From positions 62,001 to 126,000 of the forward strand of contig JADEYG010000003.1 of the NCBI GenBank assembly GCA_016906335.1: DNA of 64,000 bases. Reading direction: 5' to 3'. The translations under genes and the position numbers were made by a program. Each line of letters starts with the position of its first letter. Within the stretch, counting starts at the first letter, position 1. Shown here piece by piece: positions 19,428-30,811 of the stretch. The notes below the pieces were generated by a model. The model did no database searches, was not told the origin of the DNA, and saw nothing but the letters and a program-made list of their open reading frames with translations. Source of the stretch: Novakomyces olei. Taxonomy: Eukaryota > Ascomycota > Novakomycetes > Novakomycetales > Novakomycetaceae.

Positions 19428-20741
19428 GTTGTTTGGTTGTTTGTGGAACAATAGGGTGTGATTTAAAATTGTGTACTGGCTATCGACGTGCGCTATTTTG
19501 TTTTTTAATATTATAAAATGAGGACGCCCATAACTCGGTGTCAGGTTCGCAAATGCGGCCTTTTTTGCATATATATATTTGATCACTATAGGTGTATGGA
19601 CAAGATAGAAGGAGGGCATTTTGGGTACAATAATGTAGAAATCATGCTTTACACACAGGAACGAATTGATGGCAGAATTTGAATCTCGGGTTCTAAAATA
19701 TTTGAAGATTAATCATCCCACGCAATGACACATTGCAACTATTTACGGCGATGAGCATGCCCGGATTCTATTGGCAGGTGCTATCAAGGATTTTCAACTA
19801 AGTGATACAAGCTATTTACTATGATTTGGATATAATATATGCTCATTTTTTCGCTGTTCGAAATTGATCTACTATTCCTTTTTACCACTTGATGTAAATA
19901 TCCCCAAATTAACCAATAATAATTTTATTTATTTACTATTTAGTACTTGAATACAGCTCGTTAGGTTTGCACCTAAACATTATATCTTAATTATTAATAT
20001 AATTAATTAGTAAATTTATTATATATTTAAGATATTATATACTGTTCATTGAAAGGGCCCTAGCTCAACATCGTGTCATGATAATCTAACATTGGGCGGC
20101 CCCCGGTTTATCTCCTTGTAGCCATTTAAACCACTTACTTAAAAGGGATTCTTATTGGAAATGGTATACAAAGGGAACGAAAGATGCATTTGCTCGATCG
20201 CACGTTGTCTATGAAAGGGACCCATTATCCCATAGCTTTACGTAATTTAATATTGATTTTAGTGCTTTGAAACTATTGTTGATTCGAGACGCCGTTATCC
20301 TATAGTTTCGCCTATATTGCAATAGCGCTGCTATCTTGTTTATTTCGATAAGGACTGTGTTGAATTATTTGAAGTTATGTTGAAGTTCGAACGGTTGATA
20401 TTAACTATCTGACTGTAGAAAAGAATGTTAAAGGTCCCCCAAGGTTCAGAGGCGCTGTCAGGGATATATATATATATTATTCAATAATAGATCTGGTAAA
20501 GACAGAATGTAGAAATTAGAGGAGATTTCAGTAAGTAAAGTAGAGACAGAATTATTCATGTAAGACAAGTGATTATTTCAAATAATAGAGTTAAATATAA
20601 GTTATATACTAGCTCATCGATTGGATTTTTTAAGGCTTGGTAGTTGAGAAATTATTCAAAGCAATACTTTTCTATGGCAGCGCTCTATGGAAAATGCAAA
20701 ACGCGAAAAATAAAAACTTAAATGATCAAAAACGATCTGGT

Positions 20742-22134
20742 CTAAGAAAACATCTTCGAATAAGCAGCGCGCTCTCGTTTCTTTTGATCAGCCAGACGCT
20801 GTTTGACAGTTGTTAGTTCACGTTGGATGGCAGCATCGCCCGGGGCAAGCTTATCTGCCTCCTCCAAATCTTTCAAAGCAGCTTCCAACGTTCGTGTTTG
20901 AATCATCGCAGATCCCCGCCGGTACAATGCCTTGGCCTTATCCGCTGCGCTGATTTTTTCATTATCAAGAGCGCTGTTAGCAGCGTTAGCGGCATCTTGC
21001 CAACGTTCCAATTTGAGATAGCACAATGCCAAATTAAGAGCACTGGAAGTGGCAATGGCAGCCAACTGTGAGTTTGCTGCAGCATCTTCGCTAGAATCAG
21101 ATGGTACAAAATCTGCAGTATAGCGGATAGCCTTTTCATACTTTTGCGCTGCCTCTTCCAAGGCTCCTTGCTTAAATAAAGCATTTCCGTACCCCTTAAT
21201 ATCATTTGCTGCTTTAAGCAAATCCGCAGCATTTCTTTCACCCGTGTGGTCTTGAGGATAGTCTTCGTACGAGTCACCAGAAGCGTCCGACGCAGATGGA
21301 ACATCTTCGTCAGGCGAAAGTTCGCCGCAGTCCTCAATGGTAACATTATTGAGTGGATGATCTCCACTGTCGGTTTTGGTAGCCTCAATTCGCCGTACTA
21401 TAGACTTGCCGGCGATCACACGACCAAACACGACATGTTTCCCGTCCAAATGAGGTGTCTCCGTTGTAGTAATAAAGAATTGGCTGCCATTTGTTCCAGG
21501 ACCAGAGTTGGCCATACTCAACAAGAAAGGCTGGTCATGTTTTTCCTGGAAATTTTCGTCGTCAAATTTTTGGCCTACTTGTCAGTATTGGGTTTTCTTC
21601 TTTCCTCAATCTAGACTAAATTTTGTCTTTAATCTTCGTCCACTTGTTCCATTTCCCTTTTAATTTCAACTTAAAGCTCGCTTGTAGACCCCTTGTTCTC
21701 TAATTTCCAAGTCTTACCATAAATGCTCTCGCCACCAGTACCGTTGCCGGCAGTAAAATCACCGCCTTGAATCATAAACTGAATTGTTAGTGGCATCAAA
21801 AATATGGCACACGCTCAAGCCAAGTCGCTTGTAATACGAGGTAAAAAAAATATATGCTGTGCATCTAACACTTACATTACGAATAACGCGGTGAAAAGAA
21901 CTGCCCTTGTAGCTCAATGGCACACCACTGCTACCTGTGCCCTTTTCGCCCGTACATAGAGCCCGAAAATTATCTGCTGTTCGTGGAACAATATCAGAAT
22001 AGAGTTCAAAATACACGCGGCCCAATGTCTGACAATTAACAAAATGGACCAATATCCAAGTCTTTGTGTAAGCTTACCTTTCCGCCCTGAGCAATTTGAA
22101 AGTACACGCGCGGTCGTGTGCTTATTACTGCCAT
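20742..22134 (-). CDS. CPR6: Cyclophilin-40 peptidyl-prolyl isomerase, Hsp90 co-chaperone
   Basis: Model: exons 22134-22078, 22028-21876, 21778-21718 and 21574-20742, 367 aa. Residues about 7-175 form the cyclophilin domain, with [71 protein letters not shown] and [12 protein letters not shown]. The rest is three TPR units ([69 protein letters not shown]) that in Cyp40 bind the Hsp90 C-terminus. The end [10 protein letters not shown] is typical of Cpr6/Cpr7. Catalytic Arg and Phe of the FHRVI and GSQFF blocks are present. It is divergent to WSS1, sharing a 320-bp promoter with the TTAGGG doublet. Confidence 0.95.
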
Positions 22135-22454
22135 TTCCCTATATCTGTCGATGCAAGTCGAAGGCCAATTTAGAGTTGTAAATAATTTGGGTAAACCGTA
22201 CGAATACGATAGAACAATGATTATCAAAGTCTAAACGCATCCAATCTTTAGCGTCGAGCATTACTATTAGGGTTAGTTAGGGTTATATTCGTATTAATAT
22301 TATAATATTATAATATTCTCAGTTTATAATTCATAATCTAGCACCTTCTCGCCTTACAAATCAATCCCACGCAATAATTATAATATTATTAAAATAATGT
22401 TATTATTATAAAAATAATAATAATAAAGCGCGCAGTTTTCGACAAACTGAAGCA
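22135..22454. other. Shared divergent promoter of CPR6 and WSS1-like gene
   Basis: 320 bp, with the TTAGGG doublet at 22267-22285 and runs of TAATATTATAA palindromes (22293-22320, 22376-22428). Confidence 0.6.
22267..22285. promoter_or_regulatory. Telomere-like TTAGGG doublet in divergent promoter
   Basis: TTAGGGTTAGTTAGGGTTA, about 130 bp from the CPR6 start and 170 bp from the WSS1-like start. It is identical to the 14558 site. Proposed binding site of a Tbf1-like factor serving both genes. Confidence 0.65.
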
Positions 22455-23345
22455 ATGTCGGAGCAGGATTACAGAGTCAAAGCGACTTTCCGTGGAAAAT
22501 CCTTCGAATACAGACTGCCCTCGGCGGACGCAACAGTTGGCGATTTACGTGGCTTGTTAGCGCGTGATACACAGACGCCGTCGTCGCAGCTTAAATTACT
22601 ATACAAAGGCCGACTCGATGACGACACTGCCAGTCTTGCGTCGCGTATTGCCTCTGGCGCCACGGTGATGGTGCTGCTCTCTCCAAGCGCAGACCAAGTA
22701 ATGGTAATGAACAAGAACGCGGCAAAAGCTGTCGGGGACAGGTCTAAAACGGGTGCACGGCCGTTTACTCGCAGTGCCTCTTCAGTGAGCCGTTTGCCCT
22801 CCATTTCTTCGCCTTTTACGTTTAACGAGATCCGGACTCTGCCCGGGTTGCCCCGGCAACGGGAGGCTCAAGCCTACTTGGAGCGCTTACGCGACGACGC
22901 CGGGATCCGTGGGATTATGAAAAAGTACGCGTGGACGGTTCCCGTCCTGTCTGAACTTGATCCCGCGGCAAACACGGAACATGGCGGCAAGATGTACCTC
23001 GGCTTTAACGTTAACGCCGGCTCGGAGATACAGCTCCGTATCCGGACCGACGACTACTCTGGGTTTCGGCATTATCCGACAGTGCGATACGCTCTGCTCC
23101 ACGAATTAACCCATAACCGGTTCGGCGATCATGACGCGGCCTTCCATCGGTTCTTGAACCAGCTGGAACGTGACGTAATCGCTCTTGATCCGTACGGAAG
23201 CGAGGGCCATTCGCTGTCGCGTGTACCGGCTGTTGCTGTGGACGAAACGGATGCTGACGTACGCGAACAACGACGGGAACTAGTACGGCAGGCGGCTTTG
23301 AAAAGGCAGCAAGACCAGAAACCGACAGAGCCGCGGTCGGATTAG
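22455..23345 (+). CDS. Ubiquitin-like/WLM-domain metalloprotease (Wss1 family)
   Basis: 296 aa, one exon. Residues 5-75 are ubiquitin-like (VKATFRGKSFEYRLPSADATVGDL...LLYKGRLDDD). Residues about 115-245 form the WLM zinc protease domain with HELTHNRFGDHD: H216, E217 and H220 of the HExxH site and H226 as third ligand. Wss1/SPRTN proteases cut proteins covalently trapped on DNA. S. cerevisiae Wss1 lacks the N-terminal ubiquitin-like domain, whereas fission-yeast and filamentous-fungal relatives have it. That gives a weak clue to lineage. The C-terminal 50 residues are charged and Arg-rich, with no clear SUMO- or Cdc48-binding motif that I can name. Confidence 0.9.
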   Translation: MSEQDYRVKATFRGKSFEYRLPSADATVGDLRGLLARDTQTPSSQLKLLYKGRLDDDTASLASRIASGATVMVLLSPSADQVMVMNKNAAKAVGDRSKTGARPFTRSASSVSRLPSISSPFTFNEIRTLPGLPRQREAQAYLERLRDDAGIRGIMKKYAWTVPVLSELDPAANTEHGGKMYLGFNVNAGSEIQLRIRTDDYSGFRHYPTVRYALLHELTHNRFGDHDAAFHRFLNQLERDVIALDPYGSEGHSLSRVPAVAVDETDADVREQRRELVRQAALKRQQDQKPTEPRSD

Positions 23346-24079
23346 TATTTCTGCCTTTGTCTTAAATATCATTGGTTTTGGTTGCCCGTTTACTCGAAGC
23401 GAAGGGCAGAGTTTCCTGGTGTTATCAATATTCTGAGTGCTCTGTGGACTAATGTTTTATGTCTATTTATGTATTAATTTGTTTATTAGAGAATGGAGAG
23501 TTCAAATTTTGTACCCTGTTTGTTGATTGTTGGGATTTTTATTGAGATTTTAATATCTTATTTTTGCTAATGTCTTGCCAAACAGGTCTGTACGGTAACG
23601 AGTTTGTGAGCACATACGATATACATTTTGTGCACAGACAGAGGGTTGTATAAAAGACAGATGGTTGTATAATAAAATCGTTGCTTTTACTATTAGAATC
23701 TATATCAAACCCATAATCCACTCTGTTATCCTCTGCTTGATTCTGGAACCAGGCAAAACAAGTTGCCAACACTATCCAAATACAAACAACCACGGCAACA
23801 ATCGGCTCTAAACAAGACGAACACAAGTCAAAGGTAGAAGAATAGTAGCAGCAAACACACGCACACTCGAAAACCCAAAATACACTAAACTAGAGACAAA
23901 TTATATGGTCAAGAGCAATAAAAACAAAACACAAATAAACAAAGGGCACGATTTTAAACAGAAAAAAATAAAATAAAAAAATACAGCAAGAGTCCCACAA
24001 GATATATATATGCGGAAAAAAAAACAAACAGATAAATCTTTGAGCGGCCGAGACGCAAAGTAGCGGCTTGCTTGTTCAT
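23346..24079. other. Intergenic between converging genes
   Basis: AT-rich 3' flanks of the WSS1-like and magnesium transporter genes. No supported gene. Confidence 0.5.
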
Positions 24080-25709
24080 TTACGAAAAATTGAACCGACG
24101 CGAGGCGAGATACGCGGCAAGTGCGACCAGTAAAATAAGCCCAAGCACACCGAAAAACCAGCCTAGATTTTCCACGCTTTGTCCAGGCACCTGCACATTC
24201 ATACCAAAAAGGCCCGTAATAACGTTCATGGGCACAAGCACGGTACCAAGCAGTGTTACCCGGCCGAGCAACTCGTTTATACGGTTGTTGCCGCGAATAG
24301 CGTCGACAGACAAGTAAGCCAAGTAATTAGAATGAGAGCGGGACAAGATCTTTTCAAACTGCGACAAGGACGACGTCATTGTGATTAAATGGTCCTGAAT
24401 ATCGCCCAGGAACAGTCCGATTTCACCCGTCGGGGCAACGTTCCAATTTTCATTGCACCTTTTGGAAAACATCTTTATAACGTCCGCTTTCCCGTACAGC
24501 AAACGGTACATTTGCATAACATTGCGACGGCACTCGGCAATTCTGCGCAGTAATTCTCCGTTTTCATCGGCCCTCGCCAAAAGGACATCGTCCTCAATCG
24601 CGTCTGTTTCGTGTTCAATGTACCTGATCTGTGGAACAAACTCGTCGACAATATTATCAATTAACGCATAAGAAATCCAGTCGGACGTAACATGCACATA
24701 GTCACGCAGCTGACGGATCCGCCGCCTTACATTTGCTGGGTGCGGTGCTGGTGAAAAGTGGAAAGTGAGCACACCCGTTTTGAAGACGACAATGTACATA
24801 TTCAGTGGCTCCAGGTAATCCGGGTCCCTTCGGTCAGAGACAAAAGAACGGAAAGTGATAAAGTAGTAGCCGCGGAAAAGCTCCACCTTTTCACGAGTTT
24901 CCTGTACCCTAATATCCTCAGCCGTCAGCGGGTGGATAGAGAAGGCCTTGGCCAGCATTTTCATCTCGCTGTCGCTAGGCGCAAGCACATCGAGCCACCA
25001 GACTCCGTGGTCGGAGCTGAAAAGGTCACGGACACTGTCTTCCTCTCCCAGCAGATCCTCAAACTCTTGGGCATGTCGAGTCTCATCTACTTTGGACCGG
25101 AAAAGCGAAAATCTGTCGGGAGCAAATTCGCTGTGTGCCTGAGACACTACACGTGCCAGCCGAGCATCAGCAACTGCCTCCCCGTCAGCCATTTTTGCTC
25201 CCAATCTAAATCTGTCGTCTTGCGCATTGCCAATACTAGACTCTCCGTCCCCTGAGGAAGACTGCTTTTCTTTCAAGTCTGACCATTTCTCCTCCATTGC
25301 CTTTCTGTCCGCCCGCAGCGACTGCAAGTTGGGCATATCCAGTGCTGGAGGCTCAGTCACAGGAACGGCCATACTGTAATTGCGTGGACGCTTGAAGCTG
25401 ATGCTGGATCCACGACGCAGCTTCTTCTTTCTCCTCTCCTGCCGCTGGACTTTTAAAAAGTGTTCGATTTCATCAAAGTCAATATCACTCTCGTTCTCCG
25501 ACTCTGAGTCCATTGGGAAACAGACATCGCCAGAGGCTCCGTCCGAGTACTCTCCGTTTGAATTCAGCCGCGAAACTTGACTGTCGACAGAGTTTCTGCT
25601 CGAGGTATCATCAATTGCATGTTCCAAGTCGGGCCTGTCCGTCAGTCGGACTTTGGGAGGTTTTATTGTACTCGTTCGCCTTTGCGAACTGGACCCGGGC
25701 ACGGGTCCA

Positions 25710-25756
<47 letters not shown>

Positions 25757-26260
25757 GTTTGTACTGTCCGCTCTACGCGAAACTGGGACGGCCTCTCCGT
25801 TTTCGTCGGAACTGGAAGACGACGACTGTTCTTGTGGGTGGAGATCATCAAACCCGCTTATAATATCAGCGTCTGAAGCCTCGAGGCCGTCAAAAACAGG
25901 AGACGCACCAATCACGTGCTGGCTGCTTTCCGTAGAGAATACGGGATGGTTATGATTGCTCTCGCCGTCTCCGTCTTGCTCGACTGCCTCTTCGGCCCGA
26001 TCATTGGCAAAAACTGGTTCGCCAGCACTAGCTGAACCGGCCGAGTTCGATCGGGCCCGGCTAGCGCTGCTGCGTGAGCCGGCACGTGCTACACCAGGAG
26101 CCGGCACGTGCAAAAGATCCACACGGTCCATGCTTGATCGCGAAAGAGCACGCTGCTGGGCTCGATGGTCCAGAATATCAGGTGTCCCCGGGTTTCCTCC
26201 CGGGTTTCCCGCCGGGTTTCCCGGTACAGCGGAAGAGCTTGTAACGTTTCCCGGTGCCAT
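24080..26260 (-). CDS. CorA-type magnesium transporter, ALR1/MNR2 family
   Basis: 726 aa from the ATG at 26260. The first 320 residues are low complexity and acidic, with a polyalanine run of about 15 (CTG repeat, 25712-25756) and the fungal ALR/MNR2 pattern DVCFPMD...DIDFDEIEHFL. The CorA core follows (WLDVLAPSDSEMKMLAKAFSIHPLTAEDI, FVPQIRYIEHETDAIEDDVL). Two C-terminal membrane helices follow: the first ends in the signature GMNVQVPG, with a conserved loop before the second (LGWFFGVLGLILLVALAAYL). CorA proteins are pentameric Mg2+ channels; Alr1 acts at the plasma membrane and Mnr2 at the vacuole. The sequence does not decide between these. An upstream TTG-AAT could not be a normal start. 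Confidence 0.93.
25712..25756. repeat. CAG/CTG trinucleotide run encoding polyalanine
   Basis: About 15 uninterrupted TGC units on the + strand, read as GCA (Ala) in the transporter on the minus strand. It is flanked by the short palindrome GGACCCGGGCACGGGTCC (25691-25708). Confidence 0.95.
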
Positions 26261-26520
26261 ATTCAAACGGGAAAAGAAAATCTGGTAATAAAATTCGTGC
26301 TAGTAAACGAGTAAACTCGTAGGCCAACAGTCTCAGGCAGACGTCTGTAAAGGCAGTGCGTGCGCTGTCTGAGCGCACACAGCAGCCAGTTTTGCGGAAT
26401 GAATGTCCAGTGTTGCCAACACTGCAGCTGGACAAAAGGGCAACGATTGTACTGTAGTGTTTTCACAGTTCTGTTTAGCAGCCTTTGTGAAAGCAGCCTT
26501 TCAAATATCAAGACTGGAAC

Positions 26521-26627
26521 AGTCTTGTACTGAAGAGTCTTGTACTGGAAAGTTTTGTACTAAAAATTTTGTAATGAAAAAGTCCTGTACTGAAGAGTCT
26601 TGTTCTGAAAAGCCTTGTACTAAAAAA
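26521..26627. repeat. 15-bp tandem repeat, about seven copies
   Basis: Unit close to AGTCTTGTACTGAAG/AAG, about 260 bp upstream of the Mg transporter start. On the + strand it would read as SCTEE-type pentapeptides, but no gene start or splice supports coding. Confidence 0.85.
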
Positions 26628-27249
26628 GCCTTACGGTGGTTTCCAAAGAGACTCAGAGCCAAACAACGGCGCGCTGGCGGCGCGGTTTAGCCAGAGTCCT
26701 GTGTAGGCGTAAATGTGGCCCTGCGCCAACGCGTAGAGACCAAAGTGTCCGGAAGCCAACTTGGAACTACCTGCGCACTTGGCGAGAGAAGAGCAAATCA
26801 ATCCAGTAATAAAGGAGACGAATGGGCACCGAGCAAAGGTCAATCGAGAACCAGATCGGCAGGCGAAAAAGATTCAGGTCTTACACAGTGCGATTGGTAA
26901 AGACGAGATCTCGTACGAGTCAGAGACCGAGTAAAAGACAAGTAAAGCACGAGCAAGTGTCGAACTGCTTAGAGACTTGTCGTTAACTTTTACAGAATTC
27001 GTGGGCCTTTTTTCACTTACCCGCACGATTACCGAACCGCTGGAGACCTATGGGAGATCAAAAGGAGACTGTGCGGCGAGAAAAGGGATAGAGCTCGCGG
27101 CGAAAGGTGTGCAGTACGTTCAAACTTTTAACGTTCAAATCTGTACTGTACTCCCTTTCTGCGAATCTGTTGATTGAAAAGATCCCTTTTGACGGAGTAA
27201 AGAGGATTCTTTCCACACTCAATATTTCACGCCACTAGTACCATAGTCT

Positions 27250-27320
27250 TACATTATTCTGCATAATTTTGCATTATTCTATATTGTTTTACATTATTCC
27301 ACATAATTTTACATTATTCT
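27250..27320. repeat. AT-rich 20-bp tandem repeat, about 3.5 copies
   Basis: Units like TTACATTATTCTGCATAATT with drift. Confidence 0.75.
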
Positions 27321-27602
27321 AACCGTCGCCTATTATTCTCCCTTTTTGTCTCTCCCGCGTCCGACTCGCCTGAAATTTTCTACTATATTATTACTTTATC
27401 GTATCCACCCTACGCCGTACATTTAAGCATTGTCAGGGTATTCTGTACACGTGCGGCAGCTGCTCTACAAAACTTGCCTTGAAAGGCACATTTGGGGCGG
27501 ACGAGGGCGGACGAGCCGGCGTTGTTTGCTTAAATTGAAGCCACTCTCGCCTGTCTTAAATGCACGCATGACCGATGGCAGCAATGGTGAGTCTTTAACA
27601 AT

Positions 27603-27679
27603 TCAGATTTTGATTTAGATTTAGATTTAGATTTTGATTTTGATTTAATTTTAGATTTAGATTAAATTTAAATTTAGAC
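27603..27679. repeat. GATTTA/GATTTT hexamer repeat
   Basis: Run of about twelve hexamers, degenerate at the right end, 235 bp upstream of SPC1. Confidence 0.85.
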
Positions 27680-27913
27680 TTGGATGTATTTCGCATACTT
27701 CTGTTTCTGTGGTTTATAAAGTTTCATATCGTACAGTCGTGCTTATAGTTTACACGTAAGATTAGATATGTCGAGTTTTAGAAACGTACAATATATTCAG
27801 TACATTTTCGCGACAACGGGATCGTATTTTCGTGGATGAACAAGTGGTGCAGAGCAGCGCAGGATATATACTAGCTTGGGCAGCGGCGGCTTAATTCCAA
27901 AAATTTGCCAATC

Positions 27914-28222
27914 ATGGACACAGTCACGGCGGCTGCTCGTGGTCTGCTTTTCCAATCAAACATTGATTTTGCGGGTCAAAAGCACGCAGACCGGCTAGCA
28001 CAGTATATAATCAGTGCATTCAGCGTAAATATCCCATCCTTTTATTCTTTGCACTGACAATTTAAGGTAATAGCTCTTGCCGCGGGATTTATACTGCAGG
28101 ATTTATTTGCTCTCGTGGTAGTTATGGCTTCGGGATTGGTTACCGCGCTTATTGTCGCTGTGCCACCTTGGCCAATGTATCGCAAACACCCTCTGCACTG
28201 GCGGCCGAGCAAGAGTTCTTGA
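27914..28222 (+). CDS. SPC1: Signal peptidase complex subunit 1, two exons
   Basis: Model: exon 1 27914-28024, intron 28025-28066 (GTAAAT, branch CACTGACAA, TTTAAG), exon 2 28067-28222, 88 aa. The start with FQSNIDFAGQKHADRLAQYII matches the SPC12/Spc1 signature of an IDF..Q...E/D motif. Two membrane helices follow (VIALAAGFILQDLFALVVV and ASGLVTALIVAVPP), then PPWPMYRKHPLHW, like yeast YPWYNKQKLRW. Spc1 is a small ER membrane subunit of signal peptidase that helps to tell cleavable signal peptides from membrane anchors. It converges on VRG4, with 500 bp between stops. The gene is easy to miss because neither exon alone is long. Confidence 0.92.
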
Positions 28223-28728
28223 GACAATTCTATTTTGCATCGCACTCTATAGCCTGTATACTTTACTGGTGCTATAAAACGCCGGCTTTGATTCTCTTTT
28301 AAACAGCATACTGTGCGAACTTTTGGCTATTAAAAGCATTAACTGCGAGTACATTTAGCCGTTTGGTTTTACGACACTTTACGGGCCTACCGATAATGTT
28401 ATGTGGCGCGTCCATAATCTGGCTCAATTGAGATTTTGTTTGGTGATCGTATTAGAAGCATTTATTTGTTGGCCATACAGAATCGTTGAAACCCTGTGTC
28501 CAATAATCGAATATATATTTGCATTCTCTTTATATACCTTTCTACCACAACAATGAATCGTGGAACTCACCATTCTTCCTCTGCATTCTCTGGTAATTTT
28601 TAAATTATAAGGAGAGAATAAGCGAATCCCTTAAAACTGTCCATTAAAGCCCGCGTATTCGTATTTATTGTCAAAAAACGGGCTTTGGATATATTTAATT
28701 GCTTTCAATAGTATTCACAACATCCGTC
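28223..28728. other. Intergenic between converging SPC1 and VRG4
   Basis: 3' flanks only; nothing else seen. Confidence 0.5.
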
Positions 28729-30273
28729 TTATTTGGACATGCTATCGCGGAAACTTTGAGAGCTGGCGCTCATTGTCCGCTGATTAGCAACTGGCAACGT
28801 TGCGGTGCGTGAATTTTGCTTGCTTTGATTCTGCTTGGCCACAGCGTACACAATCCCTGAAACAAATCCAATGGCAATCGCGGTAATAGAAAACATTGTG
28901 ACGGGTGCATCAAAAAACACAATGCCGGCAATAGCGATAGGAAGTTTGTTCAAAGAGCCCACAAAGCTATAAGTAGTAGAAGACGTTACCCGCACACACC
29001 AAGCAGAAGTGTAGGAAATGCCCACAGTAGACAAGCCGGAAAAGATCATCGACCAGATTACGGCCTGACGATGATCGGGTGGGAAGTTTATATCAACGTT
29101 CTCACCGCTCCAGTCCTCCATTAATATCGAGCAAAGTAGTAAAACAGGGACAGTGAGCAAATTGTTGTAGAACATGGCTACATCGTATCAGTACGTTTAA
29201 GATTGAAATAACAACAACAGTAAAGGTAATAATGTTTTCACGAGCTACTTACTGTCGAAATCTTTAAAGTTGGTAAGTTTAATCCGCTTGCGCATTCCCA
29301 ACACGTACAGCGCAGTAGTAACACAGTTTGAAAACATCCAAATGTATCCACTACTCAGCTGAGCAAGAGAATTTGCCTGTTGGGAGGGATTGGTAAAAGA
29401 GGAGATGACGGCTTGTACGTCGGCCCAGGCTGCAATCACGGATGAAAGAACCATAAGTCCAAAGGAGAATAGAGTCAATCCCGTGACGGTCCCTCCAAAC
29501 CACAATACCTCGCCGTAGGCAATCAAAATTATGGTCAAATTTTTGAAAATGGTGTATACCGGAATAGACAGGTACTGCAGACTTTCAGAGTTAGCGACAA
29601 CTATCCAGCTTTCAATACTTACGCTTTACTGCTTGTGTACGTCATCAATACCAGAAGCAGCGAAATAGGGAACCCTAGAAGCATAAGCAGTGTATTGAAT
29701 ATTAATCGACATACACTTTTTGGCCTCCGCCACATCAAAATCGCGAAACGTGATAACTTTGAATTGTTTGCCGATTTGAATTGCCATTACGGCGACGAGA
29801 GACTAGAATTAGAGTACTGTTGGCATTGCAGAAAGGACTCATTAATTCTGTGATCAATCGCTTAAAAGTACTCGGAAAATAATTTGCTTAATTGATTAAA
29901 GGAAAAGATTAGGAAACAGAAAAGAATACAGATGAATAGAGTCTGACACAATGGAAATATATAAACGCGAACAGTCAAGAAATGATTAGCCACGTACTTG
30001 AATCATAAGAAGGAAGAAGTTGAGATTAAAAGTGCCCGACAGCACATATTTATTGGTGGTTGTCATGAGAATCGATGCAATACAATAGCTTAATACAGGA
30101 ACCAGAGGATTGCTGATTATTAGTATAGTTTAATTATCTAAACCCTACTTGAGAAAGTGTGAAACTTCGGAAGAGAAACCAGAAGCCTTTGCTGGCCGGT
30201 AGAGATCATCGTCAACAGGTTCGTTTGTCGAGAACGTCGAAAGTTTGATATTGTCCTCTTTTGCATTGGCCAT
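28729..30273 (-). CDS. VRG4: GDP-mannose transporter of the Golgi, six exons
   Basis: Model: exons 30273-30149, 30112-29998, 29802-29715, 29674-29623, 29581-29253 and 29177-28729, 385 aa. Joined sequence reads [97 protein letters not shown] and [29 protein letters not shown], block for block like Vrg4. The protein brings GDP-mannose into the Golgi in exchange for GMP and is essential in yeasts for mannoprotein and sphingolipid mannosylation. The FYNN motif is intact. The GALNK motif reads GSLNK. Ten helices are expected from the family. Exon 4 is only 52 nt and the W of AKKWFP is split by an intron, which supports the model. The right inverted-repeat arm ends about 540 bp upstream. Confidence 0.96.
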
Positions 30274-30811
30274 TATCGTGTTTGATCCTTTAAAAGATAT
30301 TTAGCGCTGTTTGGTTGTCTTTAACTCACTTTACGCCCAAAGACGCGTTAGGTACAGAAATGATCAGTAAGGCCGTTTAGACCGGTAAATAATCAAGCGC
30401 GAGACTAAATCGAGAGCTGGATCAAATTATATGCCAGATACAAGTCAGTTTTGTTCTGACTTATGAACCTCAAACCAGCCGGATTGAAGCGATTGATACG
30501 AGTTATCTGGTGTTTTGCAACTGTTTTCGTGTTTTGCTCGGTATTATATGTATTTTTTGTCTATTATCTTACATTACATGCGAAAGTTCAATGGGACAAA
30601 TTCTTTATTTTGTGCGCTTAAATCTACGGCATATTGTGCTAACCTAGCATAGACGTTGGGTCGCTGCCAATATCATATATTATAGATCAAACAAATATAT
30701 GTTGCCTAAAGTTTATAGTATAAATTTTATATAAAATAGTAATATTTAATATTAATATATAATATGTATGTTAGGACCCAAACCAATATTTGAATTAAAA
30801 CCTAACTATCC
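30274..30811. other. VRG4 upstream region
   Basis: AT-rich, no recognised motif. Ends at the inner border of the right repeat arm. Confidence 0.5.

Larger units (their letters stand above)
17154..20356. repeat. Left arm of a large imperfect inverted repeat
   Basis: Reads as the reverse complement of 30812-33035 at high identity. For example, 17154-17220 pairs with 32970-33035 and 20290-20350 with 30815-30880. It contains the three small coiled-coil genes at 18737-19427, 17911-18198 and 17439-17648. About 0.9 kb (near 18367-19247) and four 21-bp coding units near 18045-18130 are absent from the right arm. No transposase, terminal repeats or target-site duplication were seen. Confidence 0.9.
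26261..27913. other. Long divergent intergenic region between Mg transporter and SPC1
   Basis: 1.65 kb. Holds three tandem-repeat tracts (26521-26627, 27250-27320, 27603-27679). Short frames at 26977-27177 and 26631-26843 resemble nothing. Both flanking genes start here, so promoters must lie within it. Confidence 0.5.

Noticed and set aside
20393-20402. GGTTCGA-like strings as tRNA B boxes
   Set aside because: No cloverleaf partner or A box at the right distance at any such site in the window.
22267-22285. TTAGGG repeats as a true internal telomere or fusion scar
   Set aside because: Only two units per site, repeated at similar places near gene starts; a scar would show a longer run.
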